From Angiostrongylus vasorum (lineage: Eukaryota; Nematoda; Chromadorea; Rhabditida; Metastrongylidae), in NCBI GenBank assembly GCA_018806985.1, contig JADANN010000279.1, positions 310,001 through 374,000 of the forward strand: DNA of 64,000 bases, read 5' to 3'. This document shows positions 48,003-59,519 of the stretch, one piece after another. The position numbers and the translations under genes were made by a program. The notes under the pieces are model-generated. The model did no database searches. It was given only the letters and a program-made list of their open reading frames with translations, and was not told the DNA's origin. How positions within the stretch are numbered: position 1 is the first letter of the stretch; each line of letters starts with the position of its first letter.

Positions 48003-50263
48003 TCATTTCGACAAGATATCCAGTTTTCCCAGAAAACCTTGAAAGAGACTTATATTTCGAAATGTATAACTTCGATCACAGTACACATCGTACTTCACAG
48101 AGGAATTGAGTGGTGATGGACAGGTCGGAGGTGTAAGTGTACTCAAAACCGCTAACGAAGGCATCGGAGGCAGATGACTATGCCAACGCCCACTATAACT
48201 TTCCCTGAAAATACGTGCGTCCTAAAGCAGAACAGGATTTAAAGCATAGGAATAAGACTTGTTAGCAGACAAAAAAAACTAAGGTCTTGTATTAATAGCC
48301 ATCCCACCTCAGGTTTTCACTCCCGGAACTGCTAGGGTGACGACCATCATACGAATCTCGTCGAATTGAGCTCGTCGCCGACTTACATTTCGATTCCTTC
48401 AAATGAAAACTACCTAGAGACAATAAGATGGAGGGCATAAAACACTCCGTGAGTGAACCCGAGAAGTTTCTGCGGAATCTATAGCAGATTTGATCCGATC
48501 TAAAATGGTCTATAACATCAAATTAAGAAGAAACTAGTGTTAACAGAACGATGGGGGAAATCTAACCCAATCGAAGAAGAAAAAAGCCGCACAGAAGTGG
48601 AATTAAAGCCCAATCTGATGTCGTCATCGCTAAAACGATCCCCACAAGCACGCAACTAAGAAGAAAAGGTGAAAGAAACGAAAGCGCAAAAAGAAAGTGC
48701 TATTTTCTACACAACCTAGATTCTGTTTTATAAGCTTCGTAATATCTGTTATGAGGAACAGACGAATTTAAAAGAGAAAGAAAGACTCATATCAAGTAAA
48801 ACTCATTAAAAAGAGATAAAACTATTGGAGGGAGCTTACTTCATGCATGGTTATACATCTATTTATTTACAATTCTCGCAGTCTATTCAAGTCGCAAACT
48901 ATCCTTAAGATAAGGCTTTAGAATTAAGGCCGCATGAACCACTTCATGATCGTTCCCTATCTTTTGGAATTCCCTCCACGTAATTTTATTATGTAGCTTC
49001 ACTATTTTACTACTAGATGCTTGAGGAATTTTACAATGAGGCGGCGATAGCGCAGTAGTTAGTGGTGCCGCCGATCAGAAAGCAAAGGCAATTAGTTCGA
49101 CCTCCGCCCCAACGCTTTCCTCCATTTCATGTGAGAATGCCTTAGTCAGGCTATCTCTAAGATTCCAAGGAGAAATTACTCGACCAGCATTCTACGACAT
49201 TAACAGAGATGACGAAATTCTCAGGCGGCAGCGAAACAAAACGCGAAATGTTCGAAGCCCACTGTGGACGATGAGCGCGAGGGAAAATGAATCGAATGGA
49301 AGAAGTGCTGTGACTTGCACAGTGGACGGGTTATATAAAATAATTTGCAAAAGTAAAAAAAAAAAACTATCAAAGAGGGGATGCTACCATATTCATTTTT
49401 TCAAACTGTTCGGCCGCCCCACTCCGGATTTAGGTGAATATATTGTTTCCTTACGGCAAAAAGTGCCCATATTCCTCGAAAATCACGACCAGTGCCTTCG
49501 CAAACGCGTAAGACTCTAACTGTGTAGTGACGAACGTTTAAAACATAGTAGCAGTTGGAATTTCATTTAGTTTTGTTGTTTTTGCCCATCACAAGCATGC
49601 ATGGAAAGCCCATACGTATAGAAATCTCTCCCTAAAATATCGATTGAATGTCACTAACGTGTTTCGAACCGTTGCGCGGTTTGACTCTCAGTGGTGTGTC
49701 GAATAAGTCGATCCCATCCAGCGTCCTCACAGCGAACGGCACACTTTCGTCGTCTTCGAACGTGACCATCGCAAAGCGGTACGAGTTCCTATCGGTCAGT
49801 GTGACTTTCTCAACTGGTCCAACCTGAACACTGGGTATTAACAAATTCTGTAGTTCTGTGTCCACAGTGGAAAAACACTTCATGGATTGATAAACAGTAA
49901 CCACGACAACCAAAGCTGTTGTAGCATTAGAACTTCATAGGATCAACAACGATTCTTATTCATGAAGGGTAGATCCTTGGGAAATCTCGAAAACGTGAAG
50001 AACCCCTCGTACACCATGATACGATCAATCTATAGCAAAGGTTCATTAGACTACGAACTGGTATGGATATCATTCTGTGGCGCACAACACCAACAATGGA
50101 CTTCCGTACAGGCTAGAGACCCTTCCGTGATGGGCACTTATGTGCAAAATCTGGATACAAGTGGTAGGAAATTAACCTGCGTAAACAACTCTTCTAATAA
50201 GTCGGCCGTCACTGCAGACGTAAAGTTGCCCACATAACACATGCGGTCTTCATCGTCACCCAT
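48003..50263 (-). CDS. RBM7-like RRM RNA-binding protein
   Basis: The protein has one N-terminal RRM close to RBM7/RBM11. RBM7 is the RNA-binding subunit of the nuclear exosome targeting (NEXT) complex. Exon 50177-50263 encodes MGDDEDRMCYVGNF and LLEELFTQ (RNP2 and helix 1). Exon 49659-49823 encodes VGPVEKVTLTDRNSYRFAMV (RNP1 region) and then ESVPFAVRTLDGIDLFDTPL, ending RNGSKH. VGPVEKV, ESVPFA and the -NGSKH end are typical RBM7 landmarks. The start ATG directly abuts a TTGACTCAG acceptor, as in trans-spliced nematode mRNAs. Two further exons, 48308-48396 (Ser/Arg-rich, SSIRRDSYDGRH) and 48003-48204 (Pro/Ser-rich, TGA stop), keep phase but are less certain; the acceptor of the third (TTTGAAG) is poor. 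A SINE B copy lies in intron 2. RRM exons are secure, the C-terminus moderate, and RBM7 versus another small RRM protein fairly sure. Confidence 0.8.
49038..49350 (+). mobile_element. SINE B copy in the RBM7-like gene intron
   Basis: It starts gaggcggcgatagcgcagta, has a box B match (AGTTCGACCTCC), agcattctacgacattaaca and the 3' motif gaagaagtgctgtgacttgc. Confidence 0.7.
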
Positions 50264-50573
50264 CTGAGTCAAAGAAGTTGAAAGAACATACGAAAACGCT
50301 TGAAAAGAGGTAAACGTAGTGGATAAGCAACTGCTGAGAGCGGACGGCTACCACTGTCTTAAAGATGGATGTGTCCAAATATAACTTTTATTGAGGAAAA
50401 CTTATCGCACACAATCTAGAATAAACATTGATCAACTGGACAAAGTGAAAAGCCTAAACCAAATAGTACAGCATAAACCAAACTGAGCACCTGATACAAT
50501 GGATCTTTTAAGAATTTGTACACTTGGGGACTTAAGAAACACAAAAACATGACGTCACCCTATCGATGTAAAA

Positions 50574-50913
50574 CTATACAGTTCTTTCAAAGGTACCACA
50601 AGGTATAACGTGAACATTAAAATGAGGGTCAGAAGGCCATAAAAGTGGGTCCAAGGGAAACCGTGCCCAATTCATTCCACTCCGTATCTCAACGAACTTT
50701 TCACTTCCTGGAATACAACAACGAGATTGAACAGGAAGAAATAAGTAAGTAATATGTTGACCGCCGCCAAAATAATCCACATTTTCTATCACCTTAGGGC
50801 AACAAAGCGTCTTACCATGACAATTCATCAGTCCTACCCAGCTTTTCGTAACTGCTCTCCATATGAACTCGAAGTTCGTGCACTTCGTTCACAGTTAAGC
50901 GGTTCATCGGCAT
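50574..50913 (-). CDS. Unrecognised small two-exon gene upstream of the RBM7-like gene
   Basis: ATG at 50911-50913 lies four bases after a TCTTCTTTGAG acceptor-like site. The model uses exon 50838-50913 (MPMNRLTVNEVHELRVHMES, then SYEKLG) and exon 50574-50707 (SEKFVEIRSGMNWARFPLDP, ending GTFERTV and TAG). Phase is kept only if the donor is the weak GTAGGA at 50837; a stronger GTAAGA donor at 50816 breaks the frame. A further open piece, MDFGDDLLRKWKGE, lies at about 51004-51048 with a good GTTAGT donor but a mismatching phase. The product would be about 68 residues and matches no family I know. Its stop is 310 bp before the RBM7-like start on the same strand. Confidence 0.3.
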
Positions 50914-51515
50914 GTTACTCAAAGAAGACACATACATTTCGTACAAGAAAGGAAGATTTCTTTTAAAGAAGAAAAAAGCAGTAATACGCCAATACACTAC
51001 AAGAGCTTAGTGTTGAAAAACTGTCAAGTGTTCAAGAACTAACCTCTCCCTTCCATTTCCTCAAGAGATCGTCTCCGAAATCCATGGCTCACATTTTCTT
51101 CTGGAGTTCACGTAGGCATCGCCGATGAAGCTGGACATTTCCGTGGACAACCAGTTCAACACACCGCAGCTGTGAGGAGAAAGTGAAGAGTAACACTGAA
51201 AACCTCACTTATAACCAAAACGATGAAAGAACTTCTACAACTTAATGAAATTTCTACACGACTCGTTTACGGAGAAAAAACTACGGAGTGATCGAAAACG
51301 ACATACTGACGATGAAGATCGACAACGAAACTCAAGCAAACAAGAATCACCCGACTGCACATGAACAACCGCCTGGTCCAGGATTTGAAACAAATGTAAC
51401 CGCACACCAATCGGAACCAACCGATAATAGAATATCAATCCTCTACAGTCTCAGAAAAACCCAATTTCGCGACGGATTCCCGAAAGTGCCGAATTTCGGT
51501 GACGACCACCGGCAA

Positions 51516-51752
51516 CTACGGATAATTTCGTGGCGCGCAGCGGTTGTACACTGAAGCTTCGTCGAAGCTAATGTTTTTCATCAACAATTCGGTTTTTAAA
51601 TTCTGCATTTTTCTCCCATTTATCAGTTTTTGATGTGCTACATATCTCCTGTGTTCTTCTATGTATCCTCTGATGCTTTTGGAATGTGTCGAACTCTTGG
51701 GTGTGGTGGAAGAACAAGCCCGTCCAACACTCAACCGCACTGCTGTCAACAC
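51516..51752 (-). CDS. Unrecognised open frame, possible mitochondrial-type N-terminus
   Basis: An open stretch ends in TAG at 51516 and begins without an ATG, running open upstream to about 51800. The visible sequence has an Arg/Ser-rich, acid-free start (AVRLSVGRACSSTTPKSSTH) resembling a mitochondrial presequence. A basic helical part and a tail ending VYNRCAPRNYP follow. The missing ATG means it is an exon, a relic or chance. It sits next to an RTE relic on the same strand, so it may be part of that repeat. No family was recognised. Confidence 0.25.
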   Translation of the reverse strand: MLTAVRLSVGRACSSTTPKSSTHSKSIRGYIEEHRRYVAHQKLINGRKMQNLKTELLMKNISFDEASVYNRCAPRNYP

Positions 51753-51944
51753 TTGGAAAGGGTTTGAGAGATATTCAAAGAGTGTTCTTGTTCTTTAAGT
51801 GTTTTTCTTTTAATATCTGACGACCCATGTGATAAATATGATTTGCCATAGCGTTTGGAACTTAGCCGACAGATTGTTTATTAAGGAATGAGTTGCATAG
51901 TTTCAAGCAATGTCAGCCCTGTTTTCGATTCACTTGTTCGATTC

Positions 51945-53740
51945 CTTACCGGAAAGAGCATGTCGGATTTCGGAAAGGAGAACGGTGGTGCGACATACCC
52001 ATCCTCTTTATTTCATGTGAGGGTAGGAGGAAGTGGCTATTGACAAGATCCAAGTAATGGTCGTGGATGGTTTTCTCCTTTGCTTTTCTGGACGCTGTAA
52101 CTGTTCCGTCAGGGGGTCGGAGTGCAGTCATCTTGGTCTTGTAATTGATGAAGCTTCGTTGGGCTTTGCATATGCTTTTTCTCAGCTTCTAAAAGCTTTG
52201 ACCATCACTGCTTCTCCTTGCTCTTTAAGACCTTCTTTTATCGCCTGTCTGCATTGTATCGCAAATTCAGAGGGTGAATCGACGGTTTCCTGCAGCTCGT
52301 GCGATTCCACGCTGCCGTATCTGCTCGAATGATTCTGGAGAAACTCGTCTTTTGCAGAATTTCGAACTCTCAGCTTTCATAGCGCTAACGTGAAGATATT
52401 GAGTAAGACGATTGTATTCCTCGTCGATGTTTTCAGTAGCGGTATCTTCGCAACAACCGGCCAATGATCTTGATAAACCTTAGTTTACTGTGGGCTTGGG
52501 ATTTCGCTTTTTGAACTTGACGGCTTTGTCTGCTTTCTTAAAAAGTATGTGAATCTTACACAAAGGAGGCGATGGTCTGACTCCTTATAGAATTTTGTGA
52601 CACCAGCAACAGATTATGGTATTCTCCACTGAAAGACGTTCATGTCCAGCGACGAAGGTGGGGCTTCTGGATTTGCGAGTTGCCATGAATGGTCTTGGTT
52701 GTCATGATAAACTCAGACAGTCGCTTACACTGCTCGTTGCATTCTAATCCGTGAGTCTCACTGTGACGTTCTTCAGACGTTCTTCTGCGTCCCATCTTAG
52801 CGCCAAAAATCCACATGGGACGGTTCGACTTCGTCTTCATCATAGCTTGATGTCGTTGCGTAGACGACCAAGATTGTCTAGGCCGGTATTGATCCACATC
52901 TCTTCAGCTGTAAACGTCCGATTCGGTTTGTTCTTTCTTCGAATGGATCAGTGTTCATGGACAAACTCGTCTGATGAGGAACCACTGTTTCCGACTTCTT
53001 TATTATCCCATGATCTGGTAAACAGTTGTTTTCTGGTTCTATAGACGGCGTTAAATGGGCCCTGTCTTCTCGTCTCAGCCTGTTCGATGACGTTGTACCT
53101 CGTCATACTTGCCTACATGAACAAGTCTTCAAAGGAGGGCTTAGATGCAAGCTAACATGCATTGTAGTTACAAATCATCAAGTTAGTCCTTCGAGGTTTT
53201 AGCAGCCTTTCCGTACTGATCCTAATCAACACTGCCGTATCGGGGACTTTTTCGGGGTCAGAAGGATGAGGCTCGCTCATTTGCTGTATTTAGCATTTGA
53301 TGCTGACGTATAGCATGCTGAACCCTTAAGGTGGGGGGCGGGGAATATTCTCGGATAGCTTGCCAGTTCCTGTCAGGGTGGACCACGAGCTCCGTTGGAG
53401 ACGACTCTAATCACCTCGCATGTACTGCCCAGTCACTTGATTGCAGGCTTTTGGCCGAATTAACACGTAGAATACAGTCCACATAAACGAGGATACAGCC
53501 ACGCACGCATGCATGAATACGCCTTCGTAAACACAGAAAGGATGTGGGAAATCGGCACAATAGAAACAGGGAGTACAGCCTCTGGACCCACTTGTGTCTC
53601 AGGGAACATATGGTAACTTTTGGTTCGCCATTAATCCCTATACGCCACCTGGGGACATTCCGCATTACCTCACGATTAACCGGCGTGAGATCCCTCTTAG
53701 GGACATCCGTGGATTCATCTCGTCACATATGAAAATAATC
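51945..53740 (-). mobile_element. RTE-like LINE relic, endonuclease and linker
   Basis: Reading down the minus strand there is a leader with open text (about 53730-53410) and an endonuclease-like piece at 52897-52640 (FGAKMGRRRTSEERHSETHG). A linker with RRVSPESFEQIRQRGIARAA (52464-52267) and MTALRPPDGTVTASRKAKEK (52131 down) follow. These match the order EN, linker, pre-RT in RTE elements. The RT itself is missing at the 3' side. Multiple frame breaks are present. Confidence 0.65.
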
Positions 53741-53849
53741 AAATTTTTTTAAAAGAAACGTCCTTGATGTTGTTTTCCATGTTCACTGAACGGCCAAAAT
53801 GCACGTACTGGGTGGTCTTTGTAATCAGAGAACCCATCCAATTCGGCTT

Positions 53850-54700
53850 GCTCACCTTCGCACTATGAGTTCTTCATAAGTTGGGTCCTCGTCCAATTCA
53901 TGCACACTACGTTCTTTTCTACCGCTTCGCTGAATTCGTTGAGGTGAGAAATGACGCTGTAGTTTTCGAAACGAAGATACGATAGGGATTCGCACGAATA
54001 CGCATATGCCGCTCTCTTTCCAAAGCTTTGTGTTGTGTCCACTGTCGAACTTCTTTTCTAATGGATATGGTGAGAGGTTATTGAAAAAACTGTGTGTTAT
54101 ATGCTGCAGTTTCGATAACAGTCGGCTATTTTTCAGATATAGGGACGCCTCCACTCCTTCGACGACGAGCTGTGATAGAATTGCATTCGTTTCGACTCTT
54201 TCAAGCCCTTTTCCATAATCGACAATTTTTAGGACGCCGACTGGGTGATATTCCCGGCAAACTTCTGTGCCCTGGGGCATCGTTTATATATGATCCATGC
54301 AACAAAATCCCAGCTGGAATCCTGTTTGCTTCTTCCATTCCTGAAATGGGCAAAAAGGATAGTCTTCGCGGAGAGCTTGTAGAGTACATTCAACAAGCAT
54401 ATTGGACAATACTTATGAAGATCCCTTCAGTCTCTACAGCAGTGTTAAATTCCGGTCTACTTTTTTACAGCGGGAATTTTGGGGTCTGAGACGTGGTTTA
54501 TGAAAACTTACTAATTCCATACCATGTCGGAATTGTGATAGTCCCATCATCGTTGGTCGGGGTGGTTGGTGAAACATTACAGACGCCCAATTCCCTACTA
54601 CACGTCTTCAGAATAGATCGTTTTTGAGCTGCTTCCTATGACTTTTTCTGCCTATAAAAGTTTCTGTAGGATAGCCGAATGTAAGGTTATACCATCCTCA
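53850..54700 (-). mobile_element. RTE-like LINE relic, reverse-transcriptase fragment
   Basis: The minus strand gives KKQTGFQLGFCCMDHI near 54330, the RT block normally EQAGFRKGFSCMDHI. It continues through GLERVETNAILSQLVVEGVE and LWKESGICVFVRIPIVSSF. A linker resembling the one in the 31.8-34.4 kb copy (GRKS-KQLKND) lies near 54630. It is a separate insertion from the adjacent endonuclease relic, because RT precedes EN on this strand. Inactive. Confidence 0.65.
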
Positions 54701-54725
54701 TGTTATCTCAGTCATGTCGAAAAGC
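54671..54725. repeat. Terminus of an element-D relative
   Basis: The stretch gatagccgaatgtaaggtta followed by tctcagtcatgtcg matches the right terminal repeat at 60250-60300 (agccgaatgaaagtttata, ctcagtcatgta). Only one end was recognised, so it is a fragment or the partner end has diverged. Confidence 0.45.
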
Positions 54726-55564
54726 GTTTTCTACAACACTTGGCAACTGATCATCGCCTAGGATTACGCTGTCACATTCCGAATCACATAGAATAAACTG
54801 GTAGTGTGGCTCGCATTTACTTCAATGCACCTAGTCTTATTTAACAGATGGCTTTCAGTTTTTGTTTTTATCCGTTTTTTCTTATGTTATTCAGCCCGTG
54901 TTTACTGAACGGCCTATCTCATGACTCACTAGCGTCATACATGTGGTCTCCTATGTCCTTCTGTGTTAAAGGCAGTGCATAAGAACCTTTACGTATTCTC
55001 TTCAAAAGTGGAAATAGTCGTTATCAGTTTTTGTTGCTGTGAGTTCCTTATCCGTGTTTTCTTGTCCACTGTAATATAGTTTGGCAGTTGTTTTCAGGAA
55101 TTACGCTTTACTATTGCTTTTGTCTTTCACTATTCCTTGTGAACAGTAAGGGATTTTCCTCGTATGATCGTTCTCAGACTAGTTAGTCTCGACGATAAAT
55201 AGTGCTTTCCCAGGCACCTTATACGGATTGAACCCGGAACAAAAAACGACAGCTATCTAGTTGTCCTTGAGAAGTAGTCGATGGATGTTTCCATGTCATG
55301 TTGTGTTGGATCAATTTATATCGTTCGTATACACTTCGTTATGTTCATGCACACTTGTGTAAGGCTTGCATGTATGCAGATTGGGAGTCGAAGTTCGAAG
55401 TTTACTTCTGTGGGAACTTTCGATAAACTGCTCGAGAGCATAAACTACCCAACAAAAACTGCATTCATCTAAAAGTCTGCTAACACAACTCGGCGAACCA
55501 GCTTGCTATGGGTATCCTCTCCTCAGAAACTGTAACCATAGAGAGCCACAATCTTTTGCTTTAG

Positions 55565-57283
55565 AACAGAATGAATGGAGGTTTTAGTGATATCAATTCT
55601 AGTCATTCGTTGTCCATTGTGATTACATGCGATAAAGGTGAGTTTAAGCAGATTCTTTTTCTAATTTCTATGATATATTTGTGAACGTTTCTCAGTAAGA
55701 GTATATTTCAAGAATTCTATGGAATAATCAGATAACGTTCCAAAATGGGACGTTATTGAGAGAGACAGAAGATTCCTGCTACGACATTTCGATAGATGAT
55801 CTTACTTTATTTGTGGTGGAAATGGTAGTCGGATTTCAGCTTGTAGTCGAATTCTGCGCACAATTAACAATGGATTTGGATTTGGGTTTCATGGAGTGAG
55901 ATTTTTTCCCAGTGGATTGCCGTTTTACAACCCCGAACACCAATTCCTTGCTGCGGAATTTTCGCCTCTATAAATCATAACGATTCTCCCAACGGTTTAC
56001 CGCTTCGTCGTTGCTGAGGAACTACTGCTTGTGATGGTGACGACCTGAGGCAGAGTTTGGCCTGGTTGACGTCGGGGGAACCACAGTGACTAAACTAGCA
56101 GAACTTCGAAGGAGTGGAGATTATGCTGCGTCCCGAACAACCGTTGTGGACAGACCATCTAAGTATCCAAGTATCTAAGTTTGTCGTAGGTTCGAAAGAT
56201 AAATTCATTTTTTTTCTTCCGGAAATGTGTGACTTTTTCCCAAGCGATTTAGGGGAACCACATTGAGTTCTAAATAATCTGACGTAATCTCTTCTCGTTT
56301 ATCTTTTTTTCCCTTATTGTCTTAAAAGTCGGGTTGAAGAAAGGTTGAAGAATGCTTTTTGTAATGGTAGCGGTCGTCACTGTGGTACCAGCGACAAAGC
56401 GGAAGAAACGTTAAGTCCAAACGGTTTCTGATTCAGATTACTCTGATAACGATATTATCCACAAGCTTCTTTTAAATCAAAACTTGACGGTCCTTCGTTG
56501 AGGTTATGCTACACTGAACTCCAAGTCATGGATTTTACGCTCTTCTTTTCTTTTCTTCTCTTTTTCAATTGATATCAATGGTTGCAGTTGTCGTTCCCAC
56601 ATAGTTTTTACTGCTAATGGTCTCTCCATACTGGAGCGCTTATCAAGTGTTCCTTTCCTATGACGTTTTTCTTCAAACCAGCCTTTGCACCACTTCTTAT
56701 TTGAGCTACCGTTTGTGCTTTTTTTCCATAGAACTAGCTTTCCAGGTGAGATGAATCCTTGAATCAAACAGTCATTGCACTTCAGCTCTGCGAATATCCA
56801 TAACGGAATTCCATATCCTTGAACCAGTTGATATCTTTATACGTCTTTTCTACAAAAGACTGTCTAGTGAGTGAAGTACAGAACAGGAACGGTGAGATCG
56901 TGACAAGTTTTGAATCCAGAACATTCAACTGTTGGTCATCTCTAATAAGCGGTTTCCGGTACACATCCCACTGCGCGAACACTCTACGGATCTTCATATT
57001 TTCTGGAATTGCTTCGATTTATTGACTCGTTACCACTGTTCCTATCCTCTGCTTAAAGCGTTTGCTCGTTTCATGTAATTTTGTTTCATTCAGTGACAGC
57101 TAACGCTACCTTAGAGTTGAGTTTCGGAAATGTCGATCAATGAAGTTTTTCTCAGTAAACCATCTTATTTCCGGGTTAAGAAAGTCTGGATTTGTTGCGA
57201 GTGTTTCAGGAATCAATCCTCTTATTCGAGATAGCAAAAGCCGAACAGCGCTTGATGTGTTGCGTGAGCAAGAAGAAAATTAA
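55565..57283 (+). CDS. Ankyrin-repeat protein, last two exons
   Basis: Exon 55565-55637 (acceptor CTTTAG, donor GTGAGT) ends HSLSIVITCDKG. Exon 57210-57283 (acceptor GTTTCAG) starts INPLIRDSKSRTALDVLREQ and ends EEN-TAA. Phases fit (G joined to GA). The joined text reads like the second half of one ankyrin repeat and the first half of the next: LSIV-DKGINPLIRDSKSRTALDVL against the usual LEIV-LLLDKGANPLIRDSKGRTALDVA. Ankyrin repeats are protein-binding modules, so no specific role can be given. Upstream exons lie outside what I could find; an RTE relic occupies 53.85-54.7 kb. The 1.57-kb intron contains an RTE-derivative copy at 55993-56180. The ankyrin call is good for the second exon and moderate for the join. 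Confidence 0.55.
55993..56180 (+). mobile_element. RTE deletion derivative with internal deletion
   Basis: It starts aacggtttaccgcttcgtcg, skips most of the leader, then reads gtgatggtgacgacctgagg and ends atctaagtatccaagtat. It is inside the ankyrin-gene intron. Confidence 0.65.
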
Positions 57284-57618
57284 ACATCTGATTTTACTTA
57301 CATAATCCAGAGTCTTGAAAGTTGGAGTTAATATCGAAAGGTTATTGATGGTTTGGCGAACTCTTGTCTACCTCATTTCGTGTTTTCGTTCTTTCTTTTA
57401 ACAAATAGTGTCAAATTAAGCAGATAGAATCACCAGTGTGCCTCTACAATAGGAAAAGCAAATGGGTCATCGATGCTGGCCGCTGCTTGACAAGAACAAA
57501 CCCAGACCCTCCCGACTCATAGGTATTTGTCTCAAAAGTACTTTTGTTGGTTTTTTATAAGTTGCGTTTTGGTTACCCTAATACTTTTCCAATGTATTCT
57601 ACAAATATTTTGTTCTAG

Positions 57619-58518
57619 CCCTTCCTCGGACTCAGCCATCAGTCTCGAATACATTTCCTTCCACATTCGAGACTCTTGAAGAAAAGACCCCTGGCGACAA
57701 AAAAAGGTTCAGGTTTCTTTATAGTTTTTCTGGATTTAAAGACCATTCAGTTCAACACAGGTTCTCTTCCATCGAAAATTATTCCTCTGTCTAAGGTTAT
57801 AAATTTGAATGTTTTTATCACCAGAAGATTTCATTTTGCAGCTTAAAATGCTCAACGAATAGTTTTAAGGTTATCTAAGGCTTTATTGGTTGTGCAATAG
57901 TTGGGGAAATCTCATAATAGAAACTTTTAACATCTTTTGAACCTCGTTGAAGTCGGTGGTTTGCGATCAATGAGCTTTCTAAGACGTAACATAAGGACCA
58001 GATTAAAACGTTGCTTTTTTGTGCTGCCGGACACTAAATTTGTTTGTAATATTTCCACCTGTTTGAGGCTTTTTAAATGGTAGGATATCAACGTGTATAA
58101 AAAATGCTTATATATTGGTGTAACTGTATTAGTATAACCCTTTCTCTTTAAATAATAATGCTTTGTGAACTCGAGAAGCTTCCAGAGGATCGAATGTGGG
58201 CCCACAGTTCAAGTCACGCAAAACTTCGCCAACGACGATTTCCTGCTCTACATTAGGTCTGTGTTGGTCTTCTTGCGTATTAGTACCATTAATTTTACAA
58301 CAGTAGCAAAATCATTAATTACGACGAAAGAATTTTTCACTCGTTATTCGATTACTTTATGATTTTACTTTAGCATTTATAGTGACTTTCGTTTTTTTTT
58401 TCGAGAATCTAATAATCTTTTTTTCACTTCCGTAACAAATAACTTATTCTTTTGTTAAACCAGAGAACCTTTGCTTATGTCGACTTCACGTCTGACACAC
58501 CTGTTTCAACGTCTTTAA
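57619..58518 (+). CDS. Unrecognised two-exon gene end
   Basis: Exon 57619-57706 has acceptor TTTTGTTCTAG and donor GTTCAG. Exon 58464-58518 has acceptor TTAAACCAG and a TAA stop. They join in phase to give LPRTQPSVSNTFPSTFETLE, then EKTPGDKKR and EPLLMSTSRLTHLFQRL. A further open block at 57425-57522 (CLYNRKSKWVIDAG and more) has an acceptor but ends in TAG exactly at its donor, so it cannot be joined simply. The gene follows the ankyrin terminus by about 335 bp on the same strand. Another frame of the 58.46 kb block is also open on the plus strand, and the minus strand is open too, which lowers confidence. No family was recognised. Confidence 0.35.
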
Positions 58519-58842
58519 ACGTTTCTGTCTTCATTGTAAGTCCTGCTGGTCGACCATTTCTTGCTATGCCAGAGGAATTGAGGGGCAGTACATCGACGAC
58601 TATTCTCAGCTCTCTTGTTACACCTGAATGCGAATGAACAGCTGTAAGTCGTTCAATAACTCGATGAGCTCTCCCATATGTGCCCTTGACAGTATTATCG
58701 ACATAAATTCGAAATCTCAAGAAATCCGGGTTTTCAACTTGATTACAGTTGGTCCCCTCCGTCTGTTTAAATTAGTGACCAATAGTAAACGAGAGCACTA
58801 TCATAATGGAGCCACCAAATCTTCATTTATCATTCATCTAAA

Positions 58843-59090
58843 GCCTTGAAGTATGCGCCATGCATTCGGCTTCATTAGGCATTGTTAGAAATGATTGAAT
58901 GGCTATTGCCAACACAGTGCCATGCGGAGGCCTGCCGGTGTGCTCACTCAGTGCTGCTATTTTCCCGGACAAGTCTGCTTGCAATTTGCCCACCTGGTGG
59001 GATGTAAGGTGTGGTGAACTCCGAGCGCGATTGAACCAATGACCGCATCTGCATTGCAGGGCACCTCCATGCCCTGCGTTACAGTCATTT
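58843..59090 (-). mobile_element. SINE A copy, diverged
   Basis: The low end tgcgccatgcattcggcttc and the block cggacaagtctgcttgcaat identify the family. Confidence 0.6.
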
Positions 59091-59519
59091 AATAGTCATT
59101 AGCTATTCACATGCATTTAAATCATCATCAAAAAGGCAAGGTTTTGAGGCATTACCAATGATATTGGTGATCACACCTCTAGTGCTAACAACCAAAGCTC
59201 TTATTATCAAACACAAAGTTCTGGAGATACCTCAGTCAAGAGGATGACAACTGACAAACGAGAAGTGTTTGAGCGATGGAGAGGTCGCATTTATGGCGAC
59301 GAGGAAATATGTAATTTCGGGGACCACGTATACAAATGCAAGAGCAGGTATTGTTCACGCACGACATCCAAACGGTCTTCGTCCGAAATATCTGCGACTC
59401 CAAGCCGGACGTCGCGCGAGGCAATCGCGATCATCTTACTAAGATCAGCTGTGAACGGAACCCCTCTTTCCTCTTTCGTCTCACAGATGATCACCTGTGT
59501 CACCCATCGTCCCGTGGTT

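Noticed and set aside
56504..57025. Two adjacent minus-strand frames of 71 and 87 codons
   Set aside because: They would need a frameshift to join, overlap the ankyrin-gene intron on the other strand, and match no transposase or other family I know.
59291..59519. Minus-strand open text VTQVIICETKEERGVPFTAD and onward
   Set aside because: It reads well but follows directly from the RTE C-terminus with no splice partner; it could be LINE 3' sequence, so no separate gene is called.
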